From the NCBI RefSeq assembly GCF_003337715.1, contig NZ_QPIX01000006.1, forward strand, positions 238,548-302,547: a stretch of DNA of 64,000 nt, in the 5' to 3' direction. Below are positions 1 to 8,909 of the stretch, one piece after another. Position 1 is the stretch's first letter. Each line of letters starts with the position of its first letter. The notes below the pieces were generated by a model that did no database searches, was not told the origin of the DNA, and worked only from the letters and a program-made list of their open reading frames with translations. Both the position numbers and the translations under genes were made by a program. This DNA comes from Ciceribacter lividus. GTDB taxonomy: Bacteria; Pseudomonadota; Alphaproteobacteria; Rhizobiales; Rhizobiaceae.

Positions 1-141
1 GCTGGCGTAATCGCTCTCTGTCAAGGCGACTTGTCCCAACCACTCGCCATCTTTCGCCCGCTTGGCCACATAGGCCGCAAGCGACGCGGCCGCGCCAGCG
101 GCGTGAACGTCACGGCTTCCTCCAGCGGCACGAAGCAGAGG
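1..141. other. Left edge, no supported gene
   Basis: No gene can be defended here. On the minus strand one frame stays open from about 135 to the window edge with a coding-like composition (it reads LLRAAGGSRDVHAAG and continues), but no start codon with a ribosome site is visible and I do not recognise the product. It could be the 5' part of a gene downstream of the amidotransferase or chance. Confidence 0.25.
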
Positions 142-927
142 TCACGTCCTTCTCAGGCGACGAAATGGCCTGTCTTGCCCGTTTGCGGCTCGGTCTCTTT
201 CGGCATAGTCAAGAAAGTTGAGCAAGATTCTCCGCGCGACCGGAGTGTCCTTTAGTGCCTGCCTTACGGTGCGACCGACCGCCTCGTTCACCGCCACGCT
301 TTCGGCGAGCACATCGATATAGCTGTGCATGACCGCTTCCGACATCTCCGGGTGAAACTGCACACCCCAGGCGCAGTCACCGACACGAATGGCTTGGTAG
401 GGTTCAAGCGGGGAATGTGCGAGGACGATGGCACGTTCCGGCAGTTCGACGACAGACTGCCAATGCACGACCTGGGCCGGAAAAGTCGGCGTCAAATTGC
501 CAAACAGAGGATCGTCGATAGCGGCGCTGGTCAGGCTGACCTCTACTGTGCCCAGCTCGGCACCGCAGACTCGATCTTCGACCGATCCCGCCATCGCTTG
601 CGCCAATATCTGATGCCCGAAACAGATCCCCAAGAGCGGGATACGCCGGCTCACCGCTTGCCGAAGCCAGACCGCCAATGACCGCATCCAGCCTGTGTCA
701 TCGCTCAACATTGCGTGCGATCCACTGACGACAATTCCGGCCAAGACAGCGGGGTCCGGCATCGCGGCCTCATTTCGTGGATCCACAACGATAACGTCCA
801 CGTCCTTGGTCCCGAGGCCATCACGGATCCAGCGCTCGAAATCGCCGAAGCGGCGATTGATTTCGGGAAACGTTTCTCCGGTTTTGACGATCGCGATTGG
901 GCAAGTCATTGAATGACCATTATCCAT
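142..927 (-). CDS. Class I glutamine amidotransferase
   Basis: A 261-residue cytosolic protein of the GMP-synthase-like class I glutamine amidotransferase family, which releases ammonia from glutamine or hydrolyses gamma-glutamyl compounds. The nucleophile elbow GICFGHQ places the catalytic Cys near residue 102, and QFHPEM gives His 193 and Glu 195, so the triad is complete. I place the start at 927 because AGGCGG lies four bases upstream; a second ATG at 909 would also work. It is the last gene of a minus-strand set with an amino-acid permease and a copper amine oxidase, so a gamma-glutamyl or glutamine-linked step in amine breakdown is plausible, but the substrate cannot be read from sequence. 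Confidence 0.85.
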   Translation of the reverse strand: MDNGHSMTCPIAIVKTGETFPEINRRFGDFERWIRDGLGTKDVDVIVVDPRNEAAMPDPAVLAGIVVSGSHAMLSDDTGWMRSLAVWLRQAVSRRIPLLGICFGHQILAQAMAGSVEDRVCGAELGTVEVSLTSAAIDDPLFGNLTPTFPAQVVHWQSVVELPERAIVLAHSPLEPYQAIRVGDCAWGVQFHPEMSEAVMHSYIDVLAESVAVNEAVGRTVRQALKDTPVARRILLNFLDYAERDRAANGQDRPFRRLRRT

Positions 928-1064
928 TTCCGCCTGCGACACCCTACGCTTCTCCACAACCGGCACCCTTCCGTGATGTTGAAACAGGCGAACCGGTTTG
1001 CCGTTCGCCTGTTTTCTCCTGTGTCTACGGCGTTTCAGCCGTCATTGTTGCGCTCAGGGCGCGA

Positions 1065-2666
1065 TCACCACAGACTGCCATGGAAGTAGGCATTTGCTCC
1101 GAAGACGAGGGCAAGGCCGAGAGCGAGTGCGCCGAACGGAAGCCAGCCGGCCTTCGGAGCAGACAACAGACCGTCGGCGGTGTGCAAATCCTTCAGCATC
1201 TCGGCCGGGAACACGCCCTTGTCGACGATGTAGTGCCGATACCAGAACACCGGAAGAATGAGCGCCAGTGCGATGCTCCCGGTCACCAGCGTTCCCGCGC
1301 CCCAGACATTTGCCCCGGCTCCCAGCAGGAAGGCGTTGACGAAGCCGAGCGTGACGCCGATCGCCATGATCCAGTTCGGGCAGCGATACGGGCGCTTGAT
1401 ATGGGCATTGTCGATCCGGTGAATCCAGCCGGACTGCAGGTTGAGGAAGATGAAGACGAGATAGCAGATATTCGAGACCGCGAGCACGAACAACGAATCC
1501 GACAGGGTCAACAGCACGACATTGAACCCCAGGTCTGTCCACATCGCCCGGGTGGGAGCACCATGCTCGTTGACCTTGCTCAGGTAACGCGGCAGCCAGC
1601 CGTCGATACTGCCCTGATAGAGGGTGCGCGACGATCCGGCCATCGAGGTGCTGACGCCGAGGAGCAGTGCGAGAACCAGCATGACGATGATGATGTTGCC
1701 GATCACGCCGCTTCCGCCGGCCATGGTGGCCATGACTGCCGCCACACCGGAGCCATCGACGATTCCGGGCGCCGTCATCCCCTCCTGCCCGAGATAGCCC
1801 TGGAAGGCCATCGGAACAAACGTAAAGGCGACAAGGCAGAGCACGCCGGACCAGAAGATGGCCTTGAACGTGTCCGTCTCCGGATTGCGGAATTCACGCG
1901 TGTAGCAGACCGCGGTCTCGAAAGCGTAGGACGACCAGGCCGCCAGATAGATGCCACCGAGAAAGAGGGTCCACCCCGCCTTGTCCCATGCGCCGCTCAG
2001 CGGCACGAACGGCGTGAAATGCGACGACACCACGTCGCCGGTGATGAAGGGCACGACGCCGATCAGAAGAAGGGGCGTCAGAGCGACCAGCCCGATGACT
2101 GTCTGGACTTTTGCCGTTCCGAGGATACCGCGATGCTGGATCGCAAAGGTTCCGAGGAGAAGGATCGTGGCGACGACCGAAACGGCGTTGATGCGGACCT
2201 CGAGCCCTTCCTTGAGCATTCCCAGATCGAGAATGGTCAGCTTCGCCGTCATGATCGATGCGGTCGACGGGAACATGTTGGCGAGAATGTAGCTCGCTGC
2301 AACGCTGGATCCCACGGTCAGCACCGGCGTCCACGCGAGCCAGTTGGACCACAGGGACAGTGGAGCGATGATCTTCGAGTAGCGCACCCAGGCGGCGGCA
2401 CCATAGACCGACGCACCGCCGGATTTTCCGGGAAACAGTCCGGCGATCTCTGCATAGACGAACGCCTGGAAGAAGCCAAAGATCACCGAAAGCGTCCAGC
2501 AGACCCATGATGGGCTGCCCACGAGCGCGGCGATGCCGCCGATCGAAAACAGCACCAGCGCCGGCACGCCGCTGGCGACCCAGAAGGCATCTTTCCACGT
2601 TATCGAGCGTTTCAGCTCATAGTTTTGAAGGGCCAAGCCTTCGGACACATCGTTGATGACACTCAT
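1065..2666 (-). CDS. APC-superfamily amino acid/amine permease
   Basis: A 533-residue integral membrane protein with about twelve hydrophobic segments and the amino acid-polyamine-organocation permease layout: a glycine-rich first helix (ALVLFSIGGIAALVG) and the family segment AEIAGLFPGKSGGASVYGAA. The start at 2666 has AAGGGG at good spacing; an ATG two codons earlier sits too close to it. The gene lies between the amidotransferase and the CtaG-like and copper amine oxidase genes on the same strand, so it probably imports the amine or amino acid that the oxidase deaminates. The exact substrate is unknown. Confidence 0.88.
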   Translation of the reverse strand: MSVINDVSEGLALQNYELKRSITWKDAFWVASGVPALVLFSIGGIAALVGSPSWVCWTLSVIFGFFQAFVYAEIAGLFPGKSGGASVYGAAAWVRYSKIIAPLSLWSNWLAWTPVLTVGSSVAASYILANMFPSTASIMTAKLTILDLGMLKEGLEVRINAVSVVATILLLGTFAIQHRGILGTAKVQTVIGLVALTPLLLIGVVPFITGDVVSSHFTPFVPLSGAWDKAGWTLFLGGIYLAAWSSYAFETAVCYTREFRNPETDTFKAIFWSGVLCLVAFTFVPMAFQGYLGQEGMTAPGIVDGSGVAAVMATMAGGSGVIGNIIIVMLVLALLLGVSTSMAGSSRTLYQGSIDGWLPRYLSKVNEHGAPTRAMWTDLGFNVVLLTLSDSLFVLAVSNICYLVFIFLNLQSGWIHRIDNAHIKRPYRCPNWIMAIGVTLGFVNAFLLGAGANVWGAGTLVTGSIALALILPVFWYRHYIVDKGVFPAEMLKDLHTADGLLSAPKAGWLPFGALALGLALVFGANAYFHGSLW

Positions 2667-2765
2667 CGTCATTCCCCTTTTTTGTTGGTTTTGACTAGTT
2701 ATTCAATGTTCCCGTCGGCGCCCCCAATCCGCCGACGGGTTTCTGCGTTGCCCCTCCCAAGGCCA

Positions 2766-3497
2766 TCAGGTCGGAGTGGCCAAAGCCTCCGGCGCCGTCC
2801 TCAGGCGCCCCATCAGGTCTCCGAAGAAGAAGATGCCGGAGGCTACGATCAAGAGCCCTCCTCCGAGGCGTTGATCCGGCACGGCATCCAGCAATGGCAG
2901 CCAGTTCACAGGCGGCGTGATACAGCCCGGCATGGGGTAGAGCGGCGGGCTTGTCATGAGATAGATGCCCGCCGCCGTCTGCGGCGCAGCTATGGCGATG
3001 TTGAAAGCCACACCGCGCAGGATATCCCTGCTCACGGCGTTGTTTTGGCCGGCGACGACGTTGCAAAGCAGGATTCCGCTGAGCGCCATGCCCCACTTCA
3101 TGAGGCTGTAAAGACCCGCACTTTCCATCAGCGTCACATGCAGGTCGGGTGACAGCCACAGCAACGTCATGCCCGTAAAGGAGAACAGCACCAGGATGGT
3201 GGCCGGCGTGGAGCCGAAGACCCTTCCGGAGCCGGGCATGACACGACAGGGATTGATGCCCGCAAAAAGCATGAGAAGAGGGCCGAGATGGTGGATCATC
3301 AGGCTTTGAAGGCTATGGAGCCACACCGAGTGCCTGGCGATGGCATCGAGGCCCGGATACATGCCCGCGAAGAAGAGGAATCCGGCCGATGCAGTCAGAA
3401 CCGGATGCTTCTGCCATGCTTGGCGATCCGCCATGATCGAGGCGACCAGAGCGACGATCAAAAGCAGCTCCCAAGGCACGTCAACTGCCAGCCCCAT
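2766..3497 (-). CDS. CtaG-like polytopic membrane protein
   Basis: A 243-residue membrane protein with about six or seven hydrophobic helices. It resembles the caa3-type CtaG/DUF1404 class: conserved His residues in helices (LHSLQSLMIHHLGPLLML), and a helix with NNAVSRD followed by polar loops. CtaG-class proteins are linked to copper insertion into heme-copper oxidases. Start at 3497 follows AGAGGGA nine bases upstream; an earlier ATG at 3569 has no ribosome site and adds a non-membrane leader. Its place directly downstream of a copper amine oxidase, in the same direction, suggests copper handling for that enzyme or a linked respiratory step. That role is inference; the family call is moderate. 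Confidence 0.6.
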   Translation of the reverse strand: MGLAVDVPWELLLIVALVASIMADRQAWQKHPVLTASAGFLFFAGMYPGLDAIARHSVWLHSLQSLMIHHLGPLLMLFAGINPCRVMPGSGRVFGSTPATILVLFSFTGMTLLWLSPDLHVTLMESAGLYSLMKWGMALSGILLCNVVAGQNNAVSRDILRGVAFNIAIAAPQTAAGIYLMTSPPLYPMPGCITPPVNWLPLLDAVPDQRLGGGLLIVASGIFFFGDLMGRLRTAPEALATPT

Positions 3498-3614
3498 CGC
3501 ATCTGTTCCCTCTTGATGTTCGCTATGATTAGGCACGCTTCCCCCCATATCCGTGCATGGGTGCCCCATGCACGGATCGCTTGACTTGGTTGGCCAGGAA
3601 CCAAGGGAGCGCGC

Positions 3615-5624
3615 TTACTCGGCTGCGTGACAGCAAGCCGAACCGCTTCCGAGCACGCTCGCGTGATCGCGGACGGCCGGCAGATCCATGGCCGGGTTGG
3701 CTTCGAAAAAGTTGTTCGGCTGAAGTCGGAAGCCGACATACATCACCGGCATGACCGGAAAATCCTCCGGCTTGCATACATGCGTGTGGCCGAACGTATG
3801 CCAAACGACGAGATCGGTATTCTCGACCGGACGGTCCTGCTGCACCCAGATCGGCAGGCCATCGCCCTTGTTCTGGTTCGGATAGTCGCCGGAGCCGTAG
3901 CGTTCCTTTTCATCGTAGGGCGTTACCCACAGATGATGCCGGGCAAATCCCGCCCGCTTGCCGATATGGCTTTCCGGAGCGGCGAGGATGACCGGATTGT
4001 GCTCGGCAATCAGCTTGTAGCCCGGATTGTTGCCGACCGAGTTCCGGACGTTCGGATTGACGATCTTCCAGAAGCGTCCTGTCGCGCCGTTGGCGTCGCG
4101 GCAAGCCTCCAGTTCCGTCTTCAACGTGGTGGTCTCGATGTTGAAGACATTGCCCCATTTGTTGCCTTCACCGATCGGACGTGGCGTTGCATTGGTCTCG
4201 ACCACCGAATTCTTCTCACCGTCGACCATCATGTGCAGGCGGGCGCTGAAGAAGTGTTGGTGCGACGGGCCGTAAATCTCCGGCGTCACCATGCCGCCGG
4301 CCGGCTTCTGGCCCGGCGTTACCGCGGCCGTCTGGATGATGCCCGTGAGCTTGGCCTCGAGTTGGATGGTGCCGTCCTGGTAGAGATACCAGTAGAAGCC
4401 GTAGTCGTAATTCGCGACGGTGCAGAAGAAGCTGATGACGAGACGGCGGGAACGGCGGATTTCGAAGACGCCGGTACGGAACTCGTAATGCTTCCAGAGT
4501 GTGCCGTAATCCTCCTCGTGCATGCAGACGGCGTTCTTCATCACGATCGGCTCGCCGAAGTCGTTGACCGATGGAATGTCAAAGTAGTGGATAGCGCCGA
4601 GGCAGTCGCAACCGAGTTCGAGCTGGTTGGCCAGACGACCGAGACCGTATTCCCCGCCATCGAAGGCGCATTTCCAATAGTGGTTGAGTGCTTCATCGGA
4701 ATAGGGAACGCCCATGTCGGTGACGCTGGCGCGGTAGATGATGGGGCGCAGCTTGCCGTTGTCGCGATAACCGAGCTCATGCAGGACCAGGCCCTCGCGT
4801 GGCGTGAAGCCCACGCGGAACTCCCAGTTCTGCCAGTTCACCTTCCAACCGTCGACGGAGAAGCTGACACCTTCAGGCTGGACGATGTGGAGGGGCTTCA
4901 GGCCTTCGCGCGGCTCGCCGAGGGAGGGGGTGTCGTAGTTGCGGATATCCTGTGGGATCGGCGCGGCCGGGCCGTCGTCGAGGAGCTCGATCACCTTGCC
5001 TTCGTTGAGGTCGATGATGGCCACCAGCCCCTCGATCGGATGGGCGTACCCGTTGTCCGTCCTCTTGTTGCGATGGAAAGCGACGCCGCGCATCAGCCGC
5101 TTGCCACGGTATTTCTCCTCGTCACCGAAATAGCCGAAGGACCAGGGATCGATCTGGATGTTTTCGATGTCGGCTTCGGTGAGGCCTCTCTTCTTCACGG
5201 CTTCGCGCCAGGCCGCATCGTTCTGGACAATCTCGACGCAGGTGTCGAATTCCTCGATCATGATCGGCGCCTGGCCCCGTGTCTCGATGTCGAGCTTCTC
5301 CCAGCTCGTCACCTTTCCGGCGTGAAGATCGACGACCGCCTCGAAAGTGTCGCCTGTGGCGCGGTCGAGCGCCAGCGCAAAGGCCTTCCGGCTGAACGGC
5401 TTGCCGGGTTCGAAGGCAACGACCTCGGCCTTATCCGGTTCCTGCAATTGCAGATAGGGGAAACGCCAGGTGCCTCCCAATCCCTTCTCCTGCCGCAGGA
5501 TGCCGGTCGCCTTTGCCAGTTCCGTCGTGCTCAAGGGATCGAGAGGGTGGATGGCAGCTTCCGATTGCCCGGATTTGGCGCAGCCGTGATCACTGCCGCT
5601 CTTGACGGCGTTTTCGATGTTCAT
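3615..5624 (-). CDS. Copper amine oxidase (primary-amine oxidase)
   Basis: A 669-residue quinoprotein that oxidises a primary amine to an aldehyde, ammonia and hydrogen peroxide. The topaquinone-forming motif NYD is present in VANYDYGF, with the modified Tyr near residue 406, and the catalytic-base region FDGGEYGLG puts the Asp near 322. SHQHFF and later HTFGHTH supply candidate copper-binding His residues. Full length for the family. No signal peptide is evident, so it is probably cytosolic. The start at 5624 has GGAG upstream; a start at 5657 would lie within the leader. It heads the minus-strand operon, divergent from an AraC-type activator, and is followed by the CtaG-like protein and a permease. 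Confidence 0.93.
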   Translation of the reverse strand: MNIENAVKSGSDHGCAKSGQSEAAIHPLDPLSTTELAKATGILRQEKGLGGTWRFPYLQLQEPDKAEVVAFEPGKPFSRKAFALALDRATGDTFEAVVDLHAGKVTSWEKLDIETRGQAPIMIEEFDTCVEIVQNDAAWREAVKKRGLTEADIENIQIDPWSFGYFGDEEKYRGKRLMRGVAFHRNKRTDNGYAHPIEGLVAIIDLNEGKVIELLDDGPAAPIPQDIRNYDTPSLGEPREGLKPLHIVQPEGVSFSVDGWKVNWQNWEFRVGFTPREGLVLHELGYRDNGKLRPIIYRASVTDMGVPYSDEALNHYWKCAFDGGEYGLGRLANQLELGCDCLGAIHYFDIPSVNDFGEPIVMKNAVCMHEEDYGTLWKHYEFRTGVFEIRRSRRLVISFFCTVANYDYGFYWYLYQDGTIQLEAKLTGIIQTAAVTPGQKPAGGMVTPEIYGPSHQHFFSARLHMMVDGEKNSVVETNATPRPIGEGNKWGNVFNIETTTLKTELEACRDANGATGRFWKIVNPNVRNSVGNNPGYKLIAEHNPVILAAPESHIGKRAGFARHHLWVTPYDEKERYGSGDYPNQNKGDGLPIWVQQDRPVENTDLVVWHTFGHTHVCKPEDFPVMPVMYVGFRLQPNNFFEANPAMDLPAVRDHASVLGSGSACCHAAE

Positions 5625-6088
5625 GGTACTATTTCTCCTCTCCTGGCGCGCATACACGCGCAGGATTACTTTGTTCCCAGGTTCTTGCTTATGATGGGTG
5701 GCGATGATGAGCTTTCACAAAGCCACTTTTACGTCAAAATTTGCTCGGATCAGTCTTCGGTAATTTCAGAACCTGCGGCTTGGATCCGTTTAGTCTGAGA
5801 AACTGAAGCACTATGTCCGTTTGAGCTAATTTGACACTTGACAAATGATACACTTGCATTTCGTCAAAAAAATTGCAAAATACGACAAAACAGATGCAAT
5901 ACGTGCCAATTGCATTTCTTTTTGTCGTGCGCAAATTTTGTGCGAGTGCGTTCGAATTTGACTTGTTTTGGGCCGTCTGTGGTTGGCGATGACACACTCG
6001 AAACAGCTGTATTCCTTGAACAAGTCCTCCGCGAACCGATGTGCGCGACGGATACTGCGTCGCAGCAGATAGCCCCGGGAATACGTCG
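5625..6088. promoter_or_regulatory. Divergent promoter region, amine oxidase / AraC
   Basis: A 464-base AT-rich stretch between the copper amine oxidase and the AraC regulator with no credible gene. It contains a nested inverted repeat centred near 5905 (arms 5882-5890 with 5920-5928, and 5894-5900 with 5909-5915) and an extra related half-site at 5862-5878. Two TTGACA-like hexamers lie at 5831-5846. The layout fits control of both transcription units by the adjacent AraC protein. Confidence 0.6.
5882..5928. promoter_or_regulatory. 47-bp nested palindrome, probable AraC operator
   Basis: Outer arms ACGACAAAA and TTTTGTCGT are perfect complements, as are inner arms ATGCAAT and ATTGCAT; both pairs are centred within one base of 5905. 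The left half-site pattern (CGACAAAA, then TGCAA) recurs as CGTCAAAA then TTGCAA at 5862-5878. Confidence 0.55.
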
Positions 6089-7129
6089 ATGCCCCCACGC
6101 CTGACGAAATCCTACGAGGCCGGTCTGCAACCGCTGGCGAGCATCCGCTCCTCGGTCCTCGGCGTCGTGGTCGATGCATTGGAAGCGAGACAGTTTCCGA
6201 CTGACGACGTGTTGATGCGGCACAATCTCTCGAAAGCTACCCTCGAGGACCCCTACGATCCGGTGTCGCTCAAAAGCTATGTTGCTTTCTTCGAGGATGC
6301 GGCACGCCTGAGCCGGCAGCCTCTGCTCGGGATGCGCCTTGGAGAGACCATCAAGCCGGAGGATTTGGGTCCTGTCGGCGTTCTCTACACCATGATGCAG
6401 TCGCTACGCGTCGCCATCGTCCGCTTCAGCCGGTTTTTTCCTGCGCTGCAAAGCAGCACCAGACTGGGACTTCGCATCGAAGGTGACGAAACATGGTTGG
6501 AATACCAGATCGAGGATCCGGCAATCTGGCCGCGGCGTCACGACTCGGAATTCACGCTTGCGCTGATTTGTGCGCTGACCCGTAGCCGCCTCGGGAAAGG
6601 TTGGGCGCCCGAGGAAGTGCATTTCGAACATGCTGGTCCGCGCGACCATACCGAGATGTCACAATTCTTCGGGGCGGTGGTTCGCTTCGAGCAGCCGATC
6701 AACCGAATGTTGATCCGTTCGGAAGATCTCGATCTCTCGTTCGCCTCGGCGAATGCAGCCGCAATCGCCATCATCGAACAGCATCTCACCGACCTTATTG
6801 GCGACTCGGTTCTACAAACCTTTGACGATGCCGTTTCCAATGCCATCATGCGGTGCATGAAACAGGGAAAAGTCACACTGGAGGCCGTCGCCTCGCGGCT
6901 CGGAATGGGACCTCGCACGCTCCAGCGCCGTCTTCATGATCGAGGGAAGACATTTCGCGACGTCGTGCAGGAGCAACGCCATCGGACCGCTGAAGCTCTG
7001 CTCAGAAACGAAAAGATGTCGTTGGGAGCGGTCGCCGGGGGCCTTGGCTATGCGGATGCGGCATCGATGTCTCGTGCGTTTCGAGCCTGGACCGGGCAGT
7101 CTCCTCGCGCTTTCTCCAGAAGCCGTTGA
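6089..7129 (+). CDS. AraC-family regulator with arabinose-binding-like N-terminal domain
   Basis: A 346-residue transcription factor. Residues 15-200 match the long ligand domain of the OruR/ArgR-like AraC subgroup (GLQPLASIRSSVLGVVVDALEAR; PLLGMRLGETIKPEDLGPVG), and the C-terminal 100 residues form the two helix-turn-helix motifs (LEAVASRLGMGPRTLQRRL and MSLGAVAGGLGYADAASMSRAF). The start at 6089 follows CGGGA at eight bases; an ATG at 6041 lacks a ribosome site. It is divergent from the copper amine oxidase operon across a palindrome-rich region, so it is probably the local amine-responsive activator. The inducer is unknown. Confidence 0.88.
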   Translation: MPPRLTKSYEAGLQPLASIRSSVLGVVVDALEARQFPTDDVLMRHNLSKATLEDPYDPVSLKSYVAFFEDAARLSRQPLLGMRLGETIKPEDLGPVGVLYTMMQSLRVAIVRFSRFFPALQSSTRLGLRIEGDETWLEYQIEDPAIWPRRHDSEFTLALICALTRSRLGKGWAPEEVHFEHAGPRDHTEMSQFFGAVVRFEQPINRMLIRSEDLDLSFASANAAAIAIIEQHLTDLIGDSVLQTFDDAVSNAIMRCMKQGKVTLEAVASRLGMGPRTLQRRLHDRGKTFRDVVQEQRHRTAEALLRNEKMSLGAVAGGLGYADAASMSRAFRAWTGQSPRAFSRSR

Positions 7130-7869
7130 CCAATAGTCAGTCGATTTCATCGATCATTATCAATGCTGGTTTTATTTGCGAAACGTCGGGACAGCCCTGT
7201 GGCAAACGCCCCCAGTCACCTGGAGACTGTACATCGGACCTCAGCGTGCCCTTCGAGATAGAAGACGCAGCCGCCCGCGAGCTCGACCCTCTCGCCGAGA
7301 AGACGGCACCCGCTCTCACCACCTCGACCGGCCGCGCTGCGAGCGCTTCCGTCAGTCCCTGAGGCGGCTCGACAGGCTCGGTCGGACGGGCCGGAAAATT
7401 CATCACATAGCCGTCGGGCCGACGATCGACGGTCAACGCCCCGCTGATTGAATGAAAGACGACACGCCGCCGATGCGGCGACAAACCCTCCATCGCGACA
7501 GCGGCGCTGGCGAGGGCGGCGGGTCGTTTCCCCGCTGAAAGCCACAGAGTCACAAACAACCGTCAATCAAAAATCCACGTTAAGCTGAGTTCCCAGCCGT
7601 GCGTCACCTGCGACGCCATTGACGGTACTCATCTTATCTGTAAACTATTTCATAGTATGACTTTCAAATAAGCATGCCAGCTTGCCGGAAGGCGTTTCGA
7701 GCGGCCATGAGGAGGAGAATTTCCCATCGACCCTGAGCTTGGCGCTCGCCGTTGGCGGCAGTAACTGCCTTTTCTCTCTGGCTGCCATCCATGCCATGGG
7801 CGGCTCCGCCCGCACGCGCCCCTTTGTATGCAAGCCTTAGCTACCTATTCAAATACGGGAGTATCCAAA
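7130..7869. other. Intergenic stretch with gene relic
   Basis: This 740-base gap holds a PhzF-family pseudogene fragment (7216-7559) and otherwise no gene I can support. A short minus-strand frame ending at 7565 reads GTQLNVDF before its stop, which resembles the end of an outer-membrane barrel protein, but it is only 24 codons long. A motif ATTCAAATACGGGA sits at 7847-7860 just before the UxuA-like gene. Confidence 0.5.
7216..7559 (-). pseudogene. PhzF-family isomerase-like protein, internally deleted and frameshifted
   Basis: Two pieces of a PhzF-like (phenazine biosynthesis/epimerase-fold) protein lie head to tail in different minus-strand frames. The upstream piece reads GKRPAALASAAV, then RRVVFHSISGALTVDRR and DGYVMNFPARP, matching the N-terminal half of the family. 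The downstream piece reads GERVELAGGCVFYLEG, matching its last strands. Some 150 family residues between them are missing and the frame changes at the junction near 7335. The normal N-terminus is also absent. This is a decayed gene; recognition is by pattern only. Confidence 0.6.
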
Positions 7870-8832
7870 ATGTATGTCGGAACGCAGCTTCCAGCGCGCC
7901 ATGACGATGACTACCGCGTCATGAAGCAACTCGGCGTCAACAATGTCTCTGCCAATCCGGATGGTTCCTGGCGCGACTGGGATCGCCCGACATTGGAGCG
8001 CTTTCGCGAGAAGATCGAGGGTTTCGGGCTGACGCTGGACATGCTGCAATTGCCTTTGCATTCCGCCCCGGTTGATGGCGCTCCGTGCAAGGATATCCTG
8101 CTGGCCGGACCCAATCGGGACGAGCAGATCGACGGCCTATGCCGGCTGATCGAGAACTGCGCCGCCGCCGGCATTCCGTCGGTGCGCTACAACTTCAACT
8201 ATATCGGCATTCCCCGCACGCCGATGGAGCCGGGCCGGGGGGGCTACATGGCCGAAGCCTTCCGCTGGGATCTGGTCGACCAGAACGAGCCAGGCCCGGC
8301 CGGCGTCATCGCGGAGGAGACGATCTGGGAAAGGGCCGATTATTTCCTCGCCCGTGTCGTGCCCGCGGCGGAGGCGGTCAATGTCCGGCTTGCCTGCCAT
8401 CCGCACGATCCGGCGACGCCGCCGGGCTACAAGGGGGTGACCCGAATTCTCGGCAGCGTGGAGGGCATGAAGCGCTTTGTGCAAATGCATGAGAGCCCCG
8501 TCCATGGCCTCAATTTCTGCATCGGCACGCTTGGCGAAATGCTGGAAGACGTGAGCGAGGCCGCCGAGGTCACGAGGTGGTTCGGCGAGCGCGGCAAGAT
8601 CATGAACATCCATTTCCGCAACATTGTCGGCAAGCGCTATTCGTTCCGGGAGAGCTTCCTGGACGATGGCGACATCGACATGCCTTCGATCATCGATGTG
8701 CTGCGCGACGTTGGCTACAAATACATGGTCATGCCCGACCATGCGCCGACCCTGGCCGGAGACAATCAGCAGCAGGTGGCGTTCGCCCACTGCTATGGCT
8801 ACATCGCCGCGCTCCTGCAGACGCGCGGCTGA
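7870..8832 (+). CDS. uxuA: Mannonate dehydratase family protein (UxuA-like)
   Basis: A 320-residue TIM-barrel protein of the UxuA mannonate dehydratase family, which removes water from an aldonate to give a 2-keto-3-deoxy acid. Family marks include the metal-site segment RLACHPHDPA near residue 175, NFCIGTLGEM near 215 and NIHFRNIVGKRYSFRESFLDDGDIDM is the typical C-terminal barrel region (about 252-277). It is shorter than the E. coli enzyme but normal for the Gram-positive/rhizobial type. Start at 7870 follows CGGGAG at eight bases. It lies 77 bases upstream of a polygalacturonase-like gene, so its true substrate may be a sugar acid from pectin breakdown rather than mannonate. Confidence 0.75.
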   Translation: MYVGTQLPARHDDDYRVMKQLGVNNVSANPDGSWRDWDRPTLERFREKIEGFGLTLDMLQLPLHSAPVDGAPCKDILLAGPNRDEQIDGLCRLIENCAAAGIPSVRYNFNYIGIPRTPMEPGRGGYMAEAFRWDLVDQNEPGPAGVIAEETIWERADYFLARVVPAAEAVNVRLACHPHDPATPPGYKGVTRILGSVEGMKRFVQMHESPVHGLNFCIGTLGEMLEDVSEAAEVTRWFGERGKIMNIHFRNIVGKRYSFRESFLDDGDIDMPSIIDVLRDVGYKYMVMPDHAPTLAGDNQQQVAFAHCYGYIAALLQTRG

Positions 8833-8909
8833 AGTCCTCGTCACTTTCGGGTCGCCGGTCCTCGGGCCAGCCGGCGTCCGGCGTCCAACCGAGAATCACG
8901 GATAGACTC

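Noticed and set aside
897..2510. Long plus-strand open frame of 537 codons opposite the permease gene
   Set aside because: Mirror of the permease coding strand; its product is rich in Arg, Asp and His with no domain, and the minus-strand permease is unmistakable.
3627..5798. Plus-strand open frame of 723 codons opposite the copper amine oxidase
   Set aside because: Antisense shadow caused by high GC at third positions; no ribosome site or domain.
7566..7640. Minus-strand frame ending GTQLNVDF, like the last strand of an outer-membrane protein
   Set aside because: Only 24 codons between stops and no upstream homology; could be chance.
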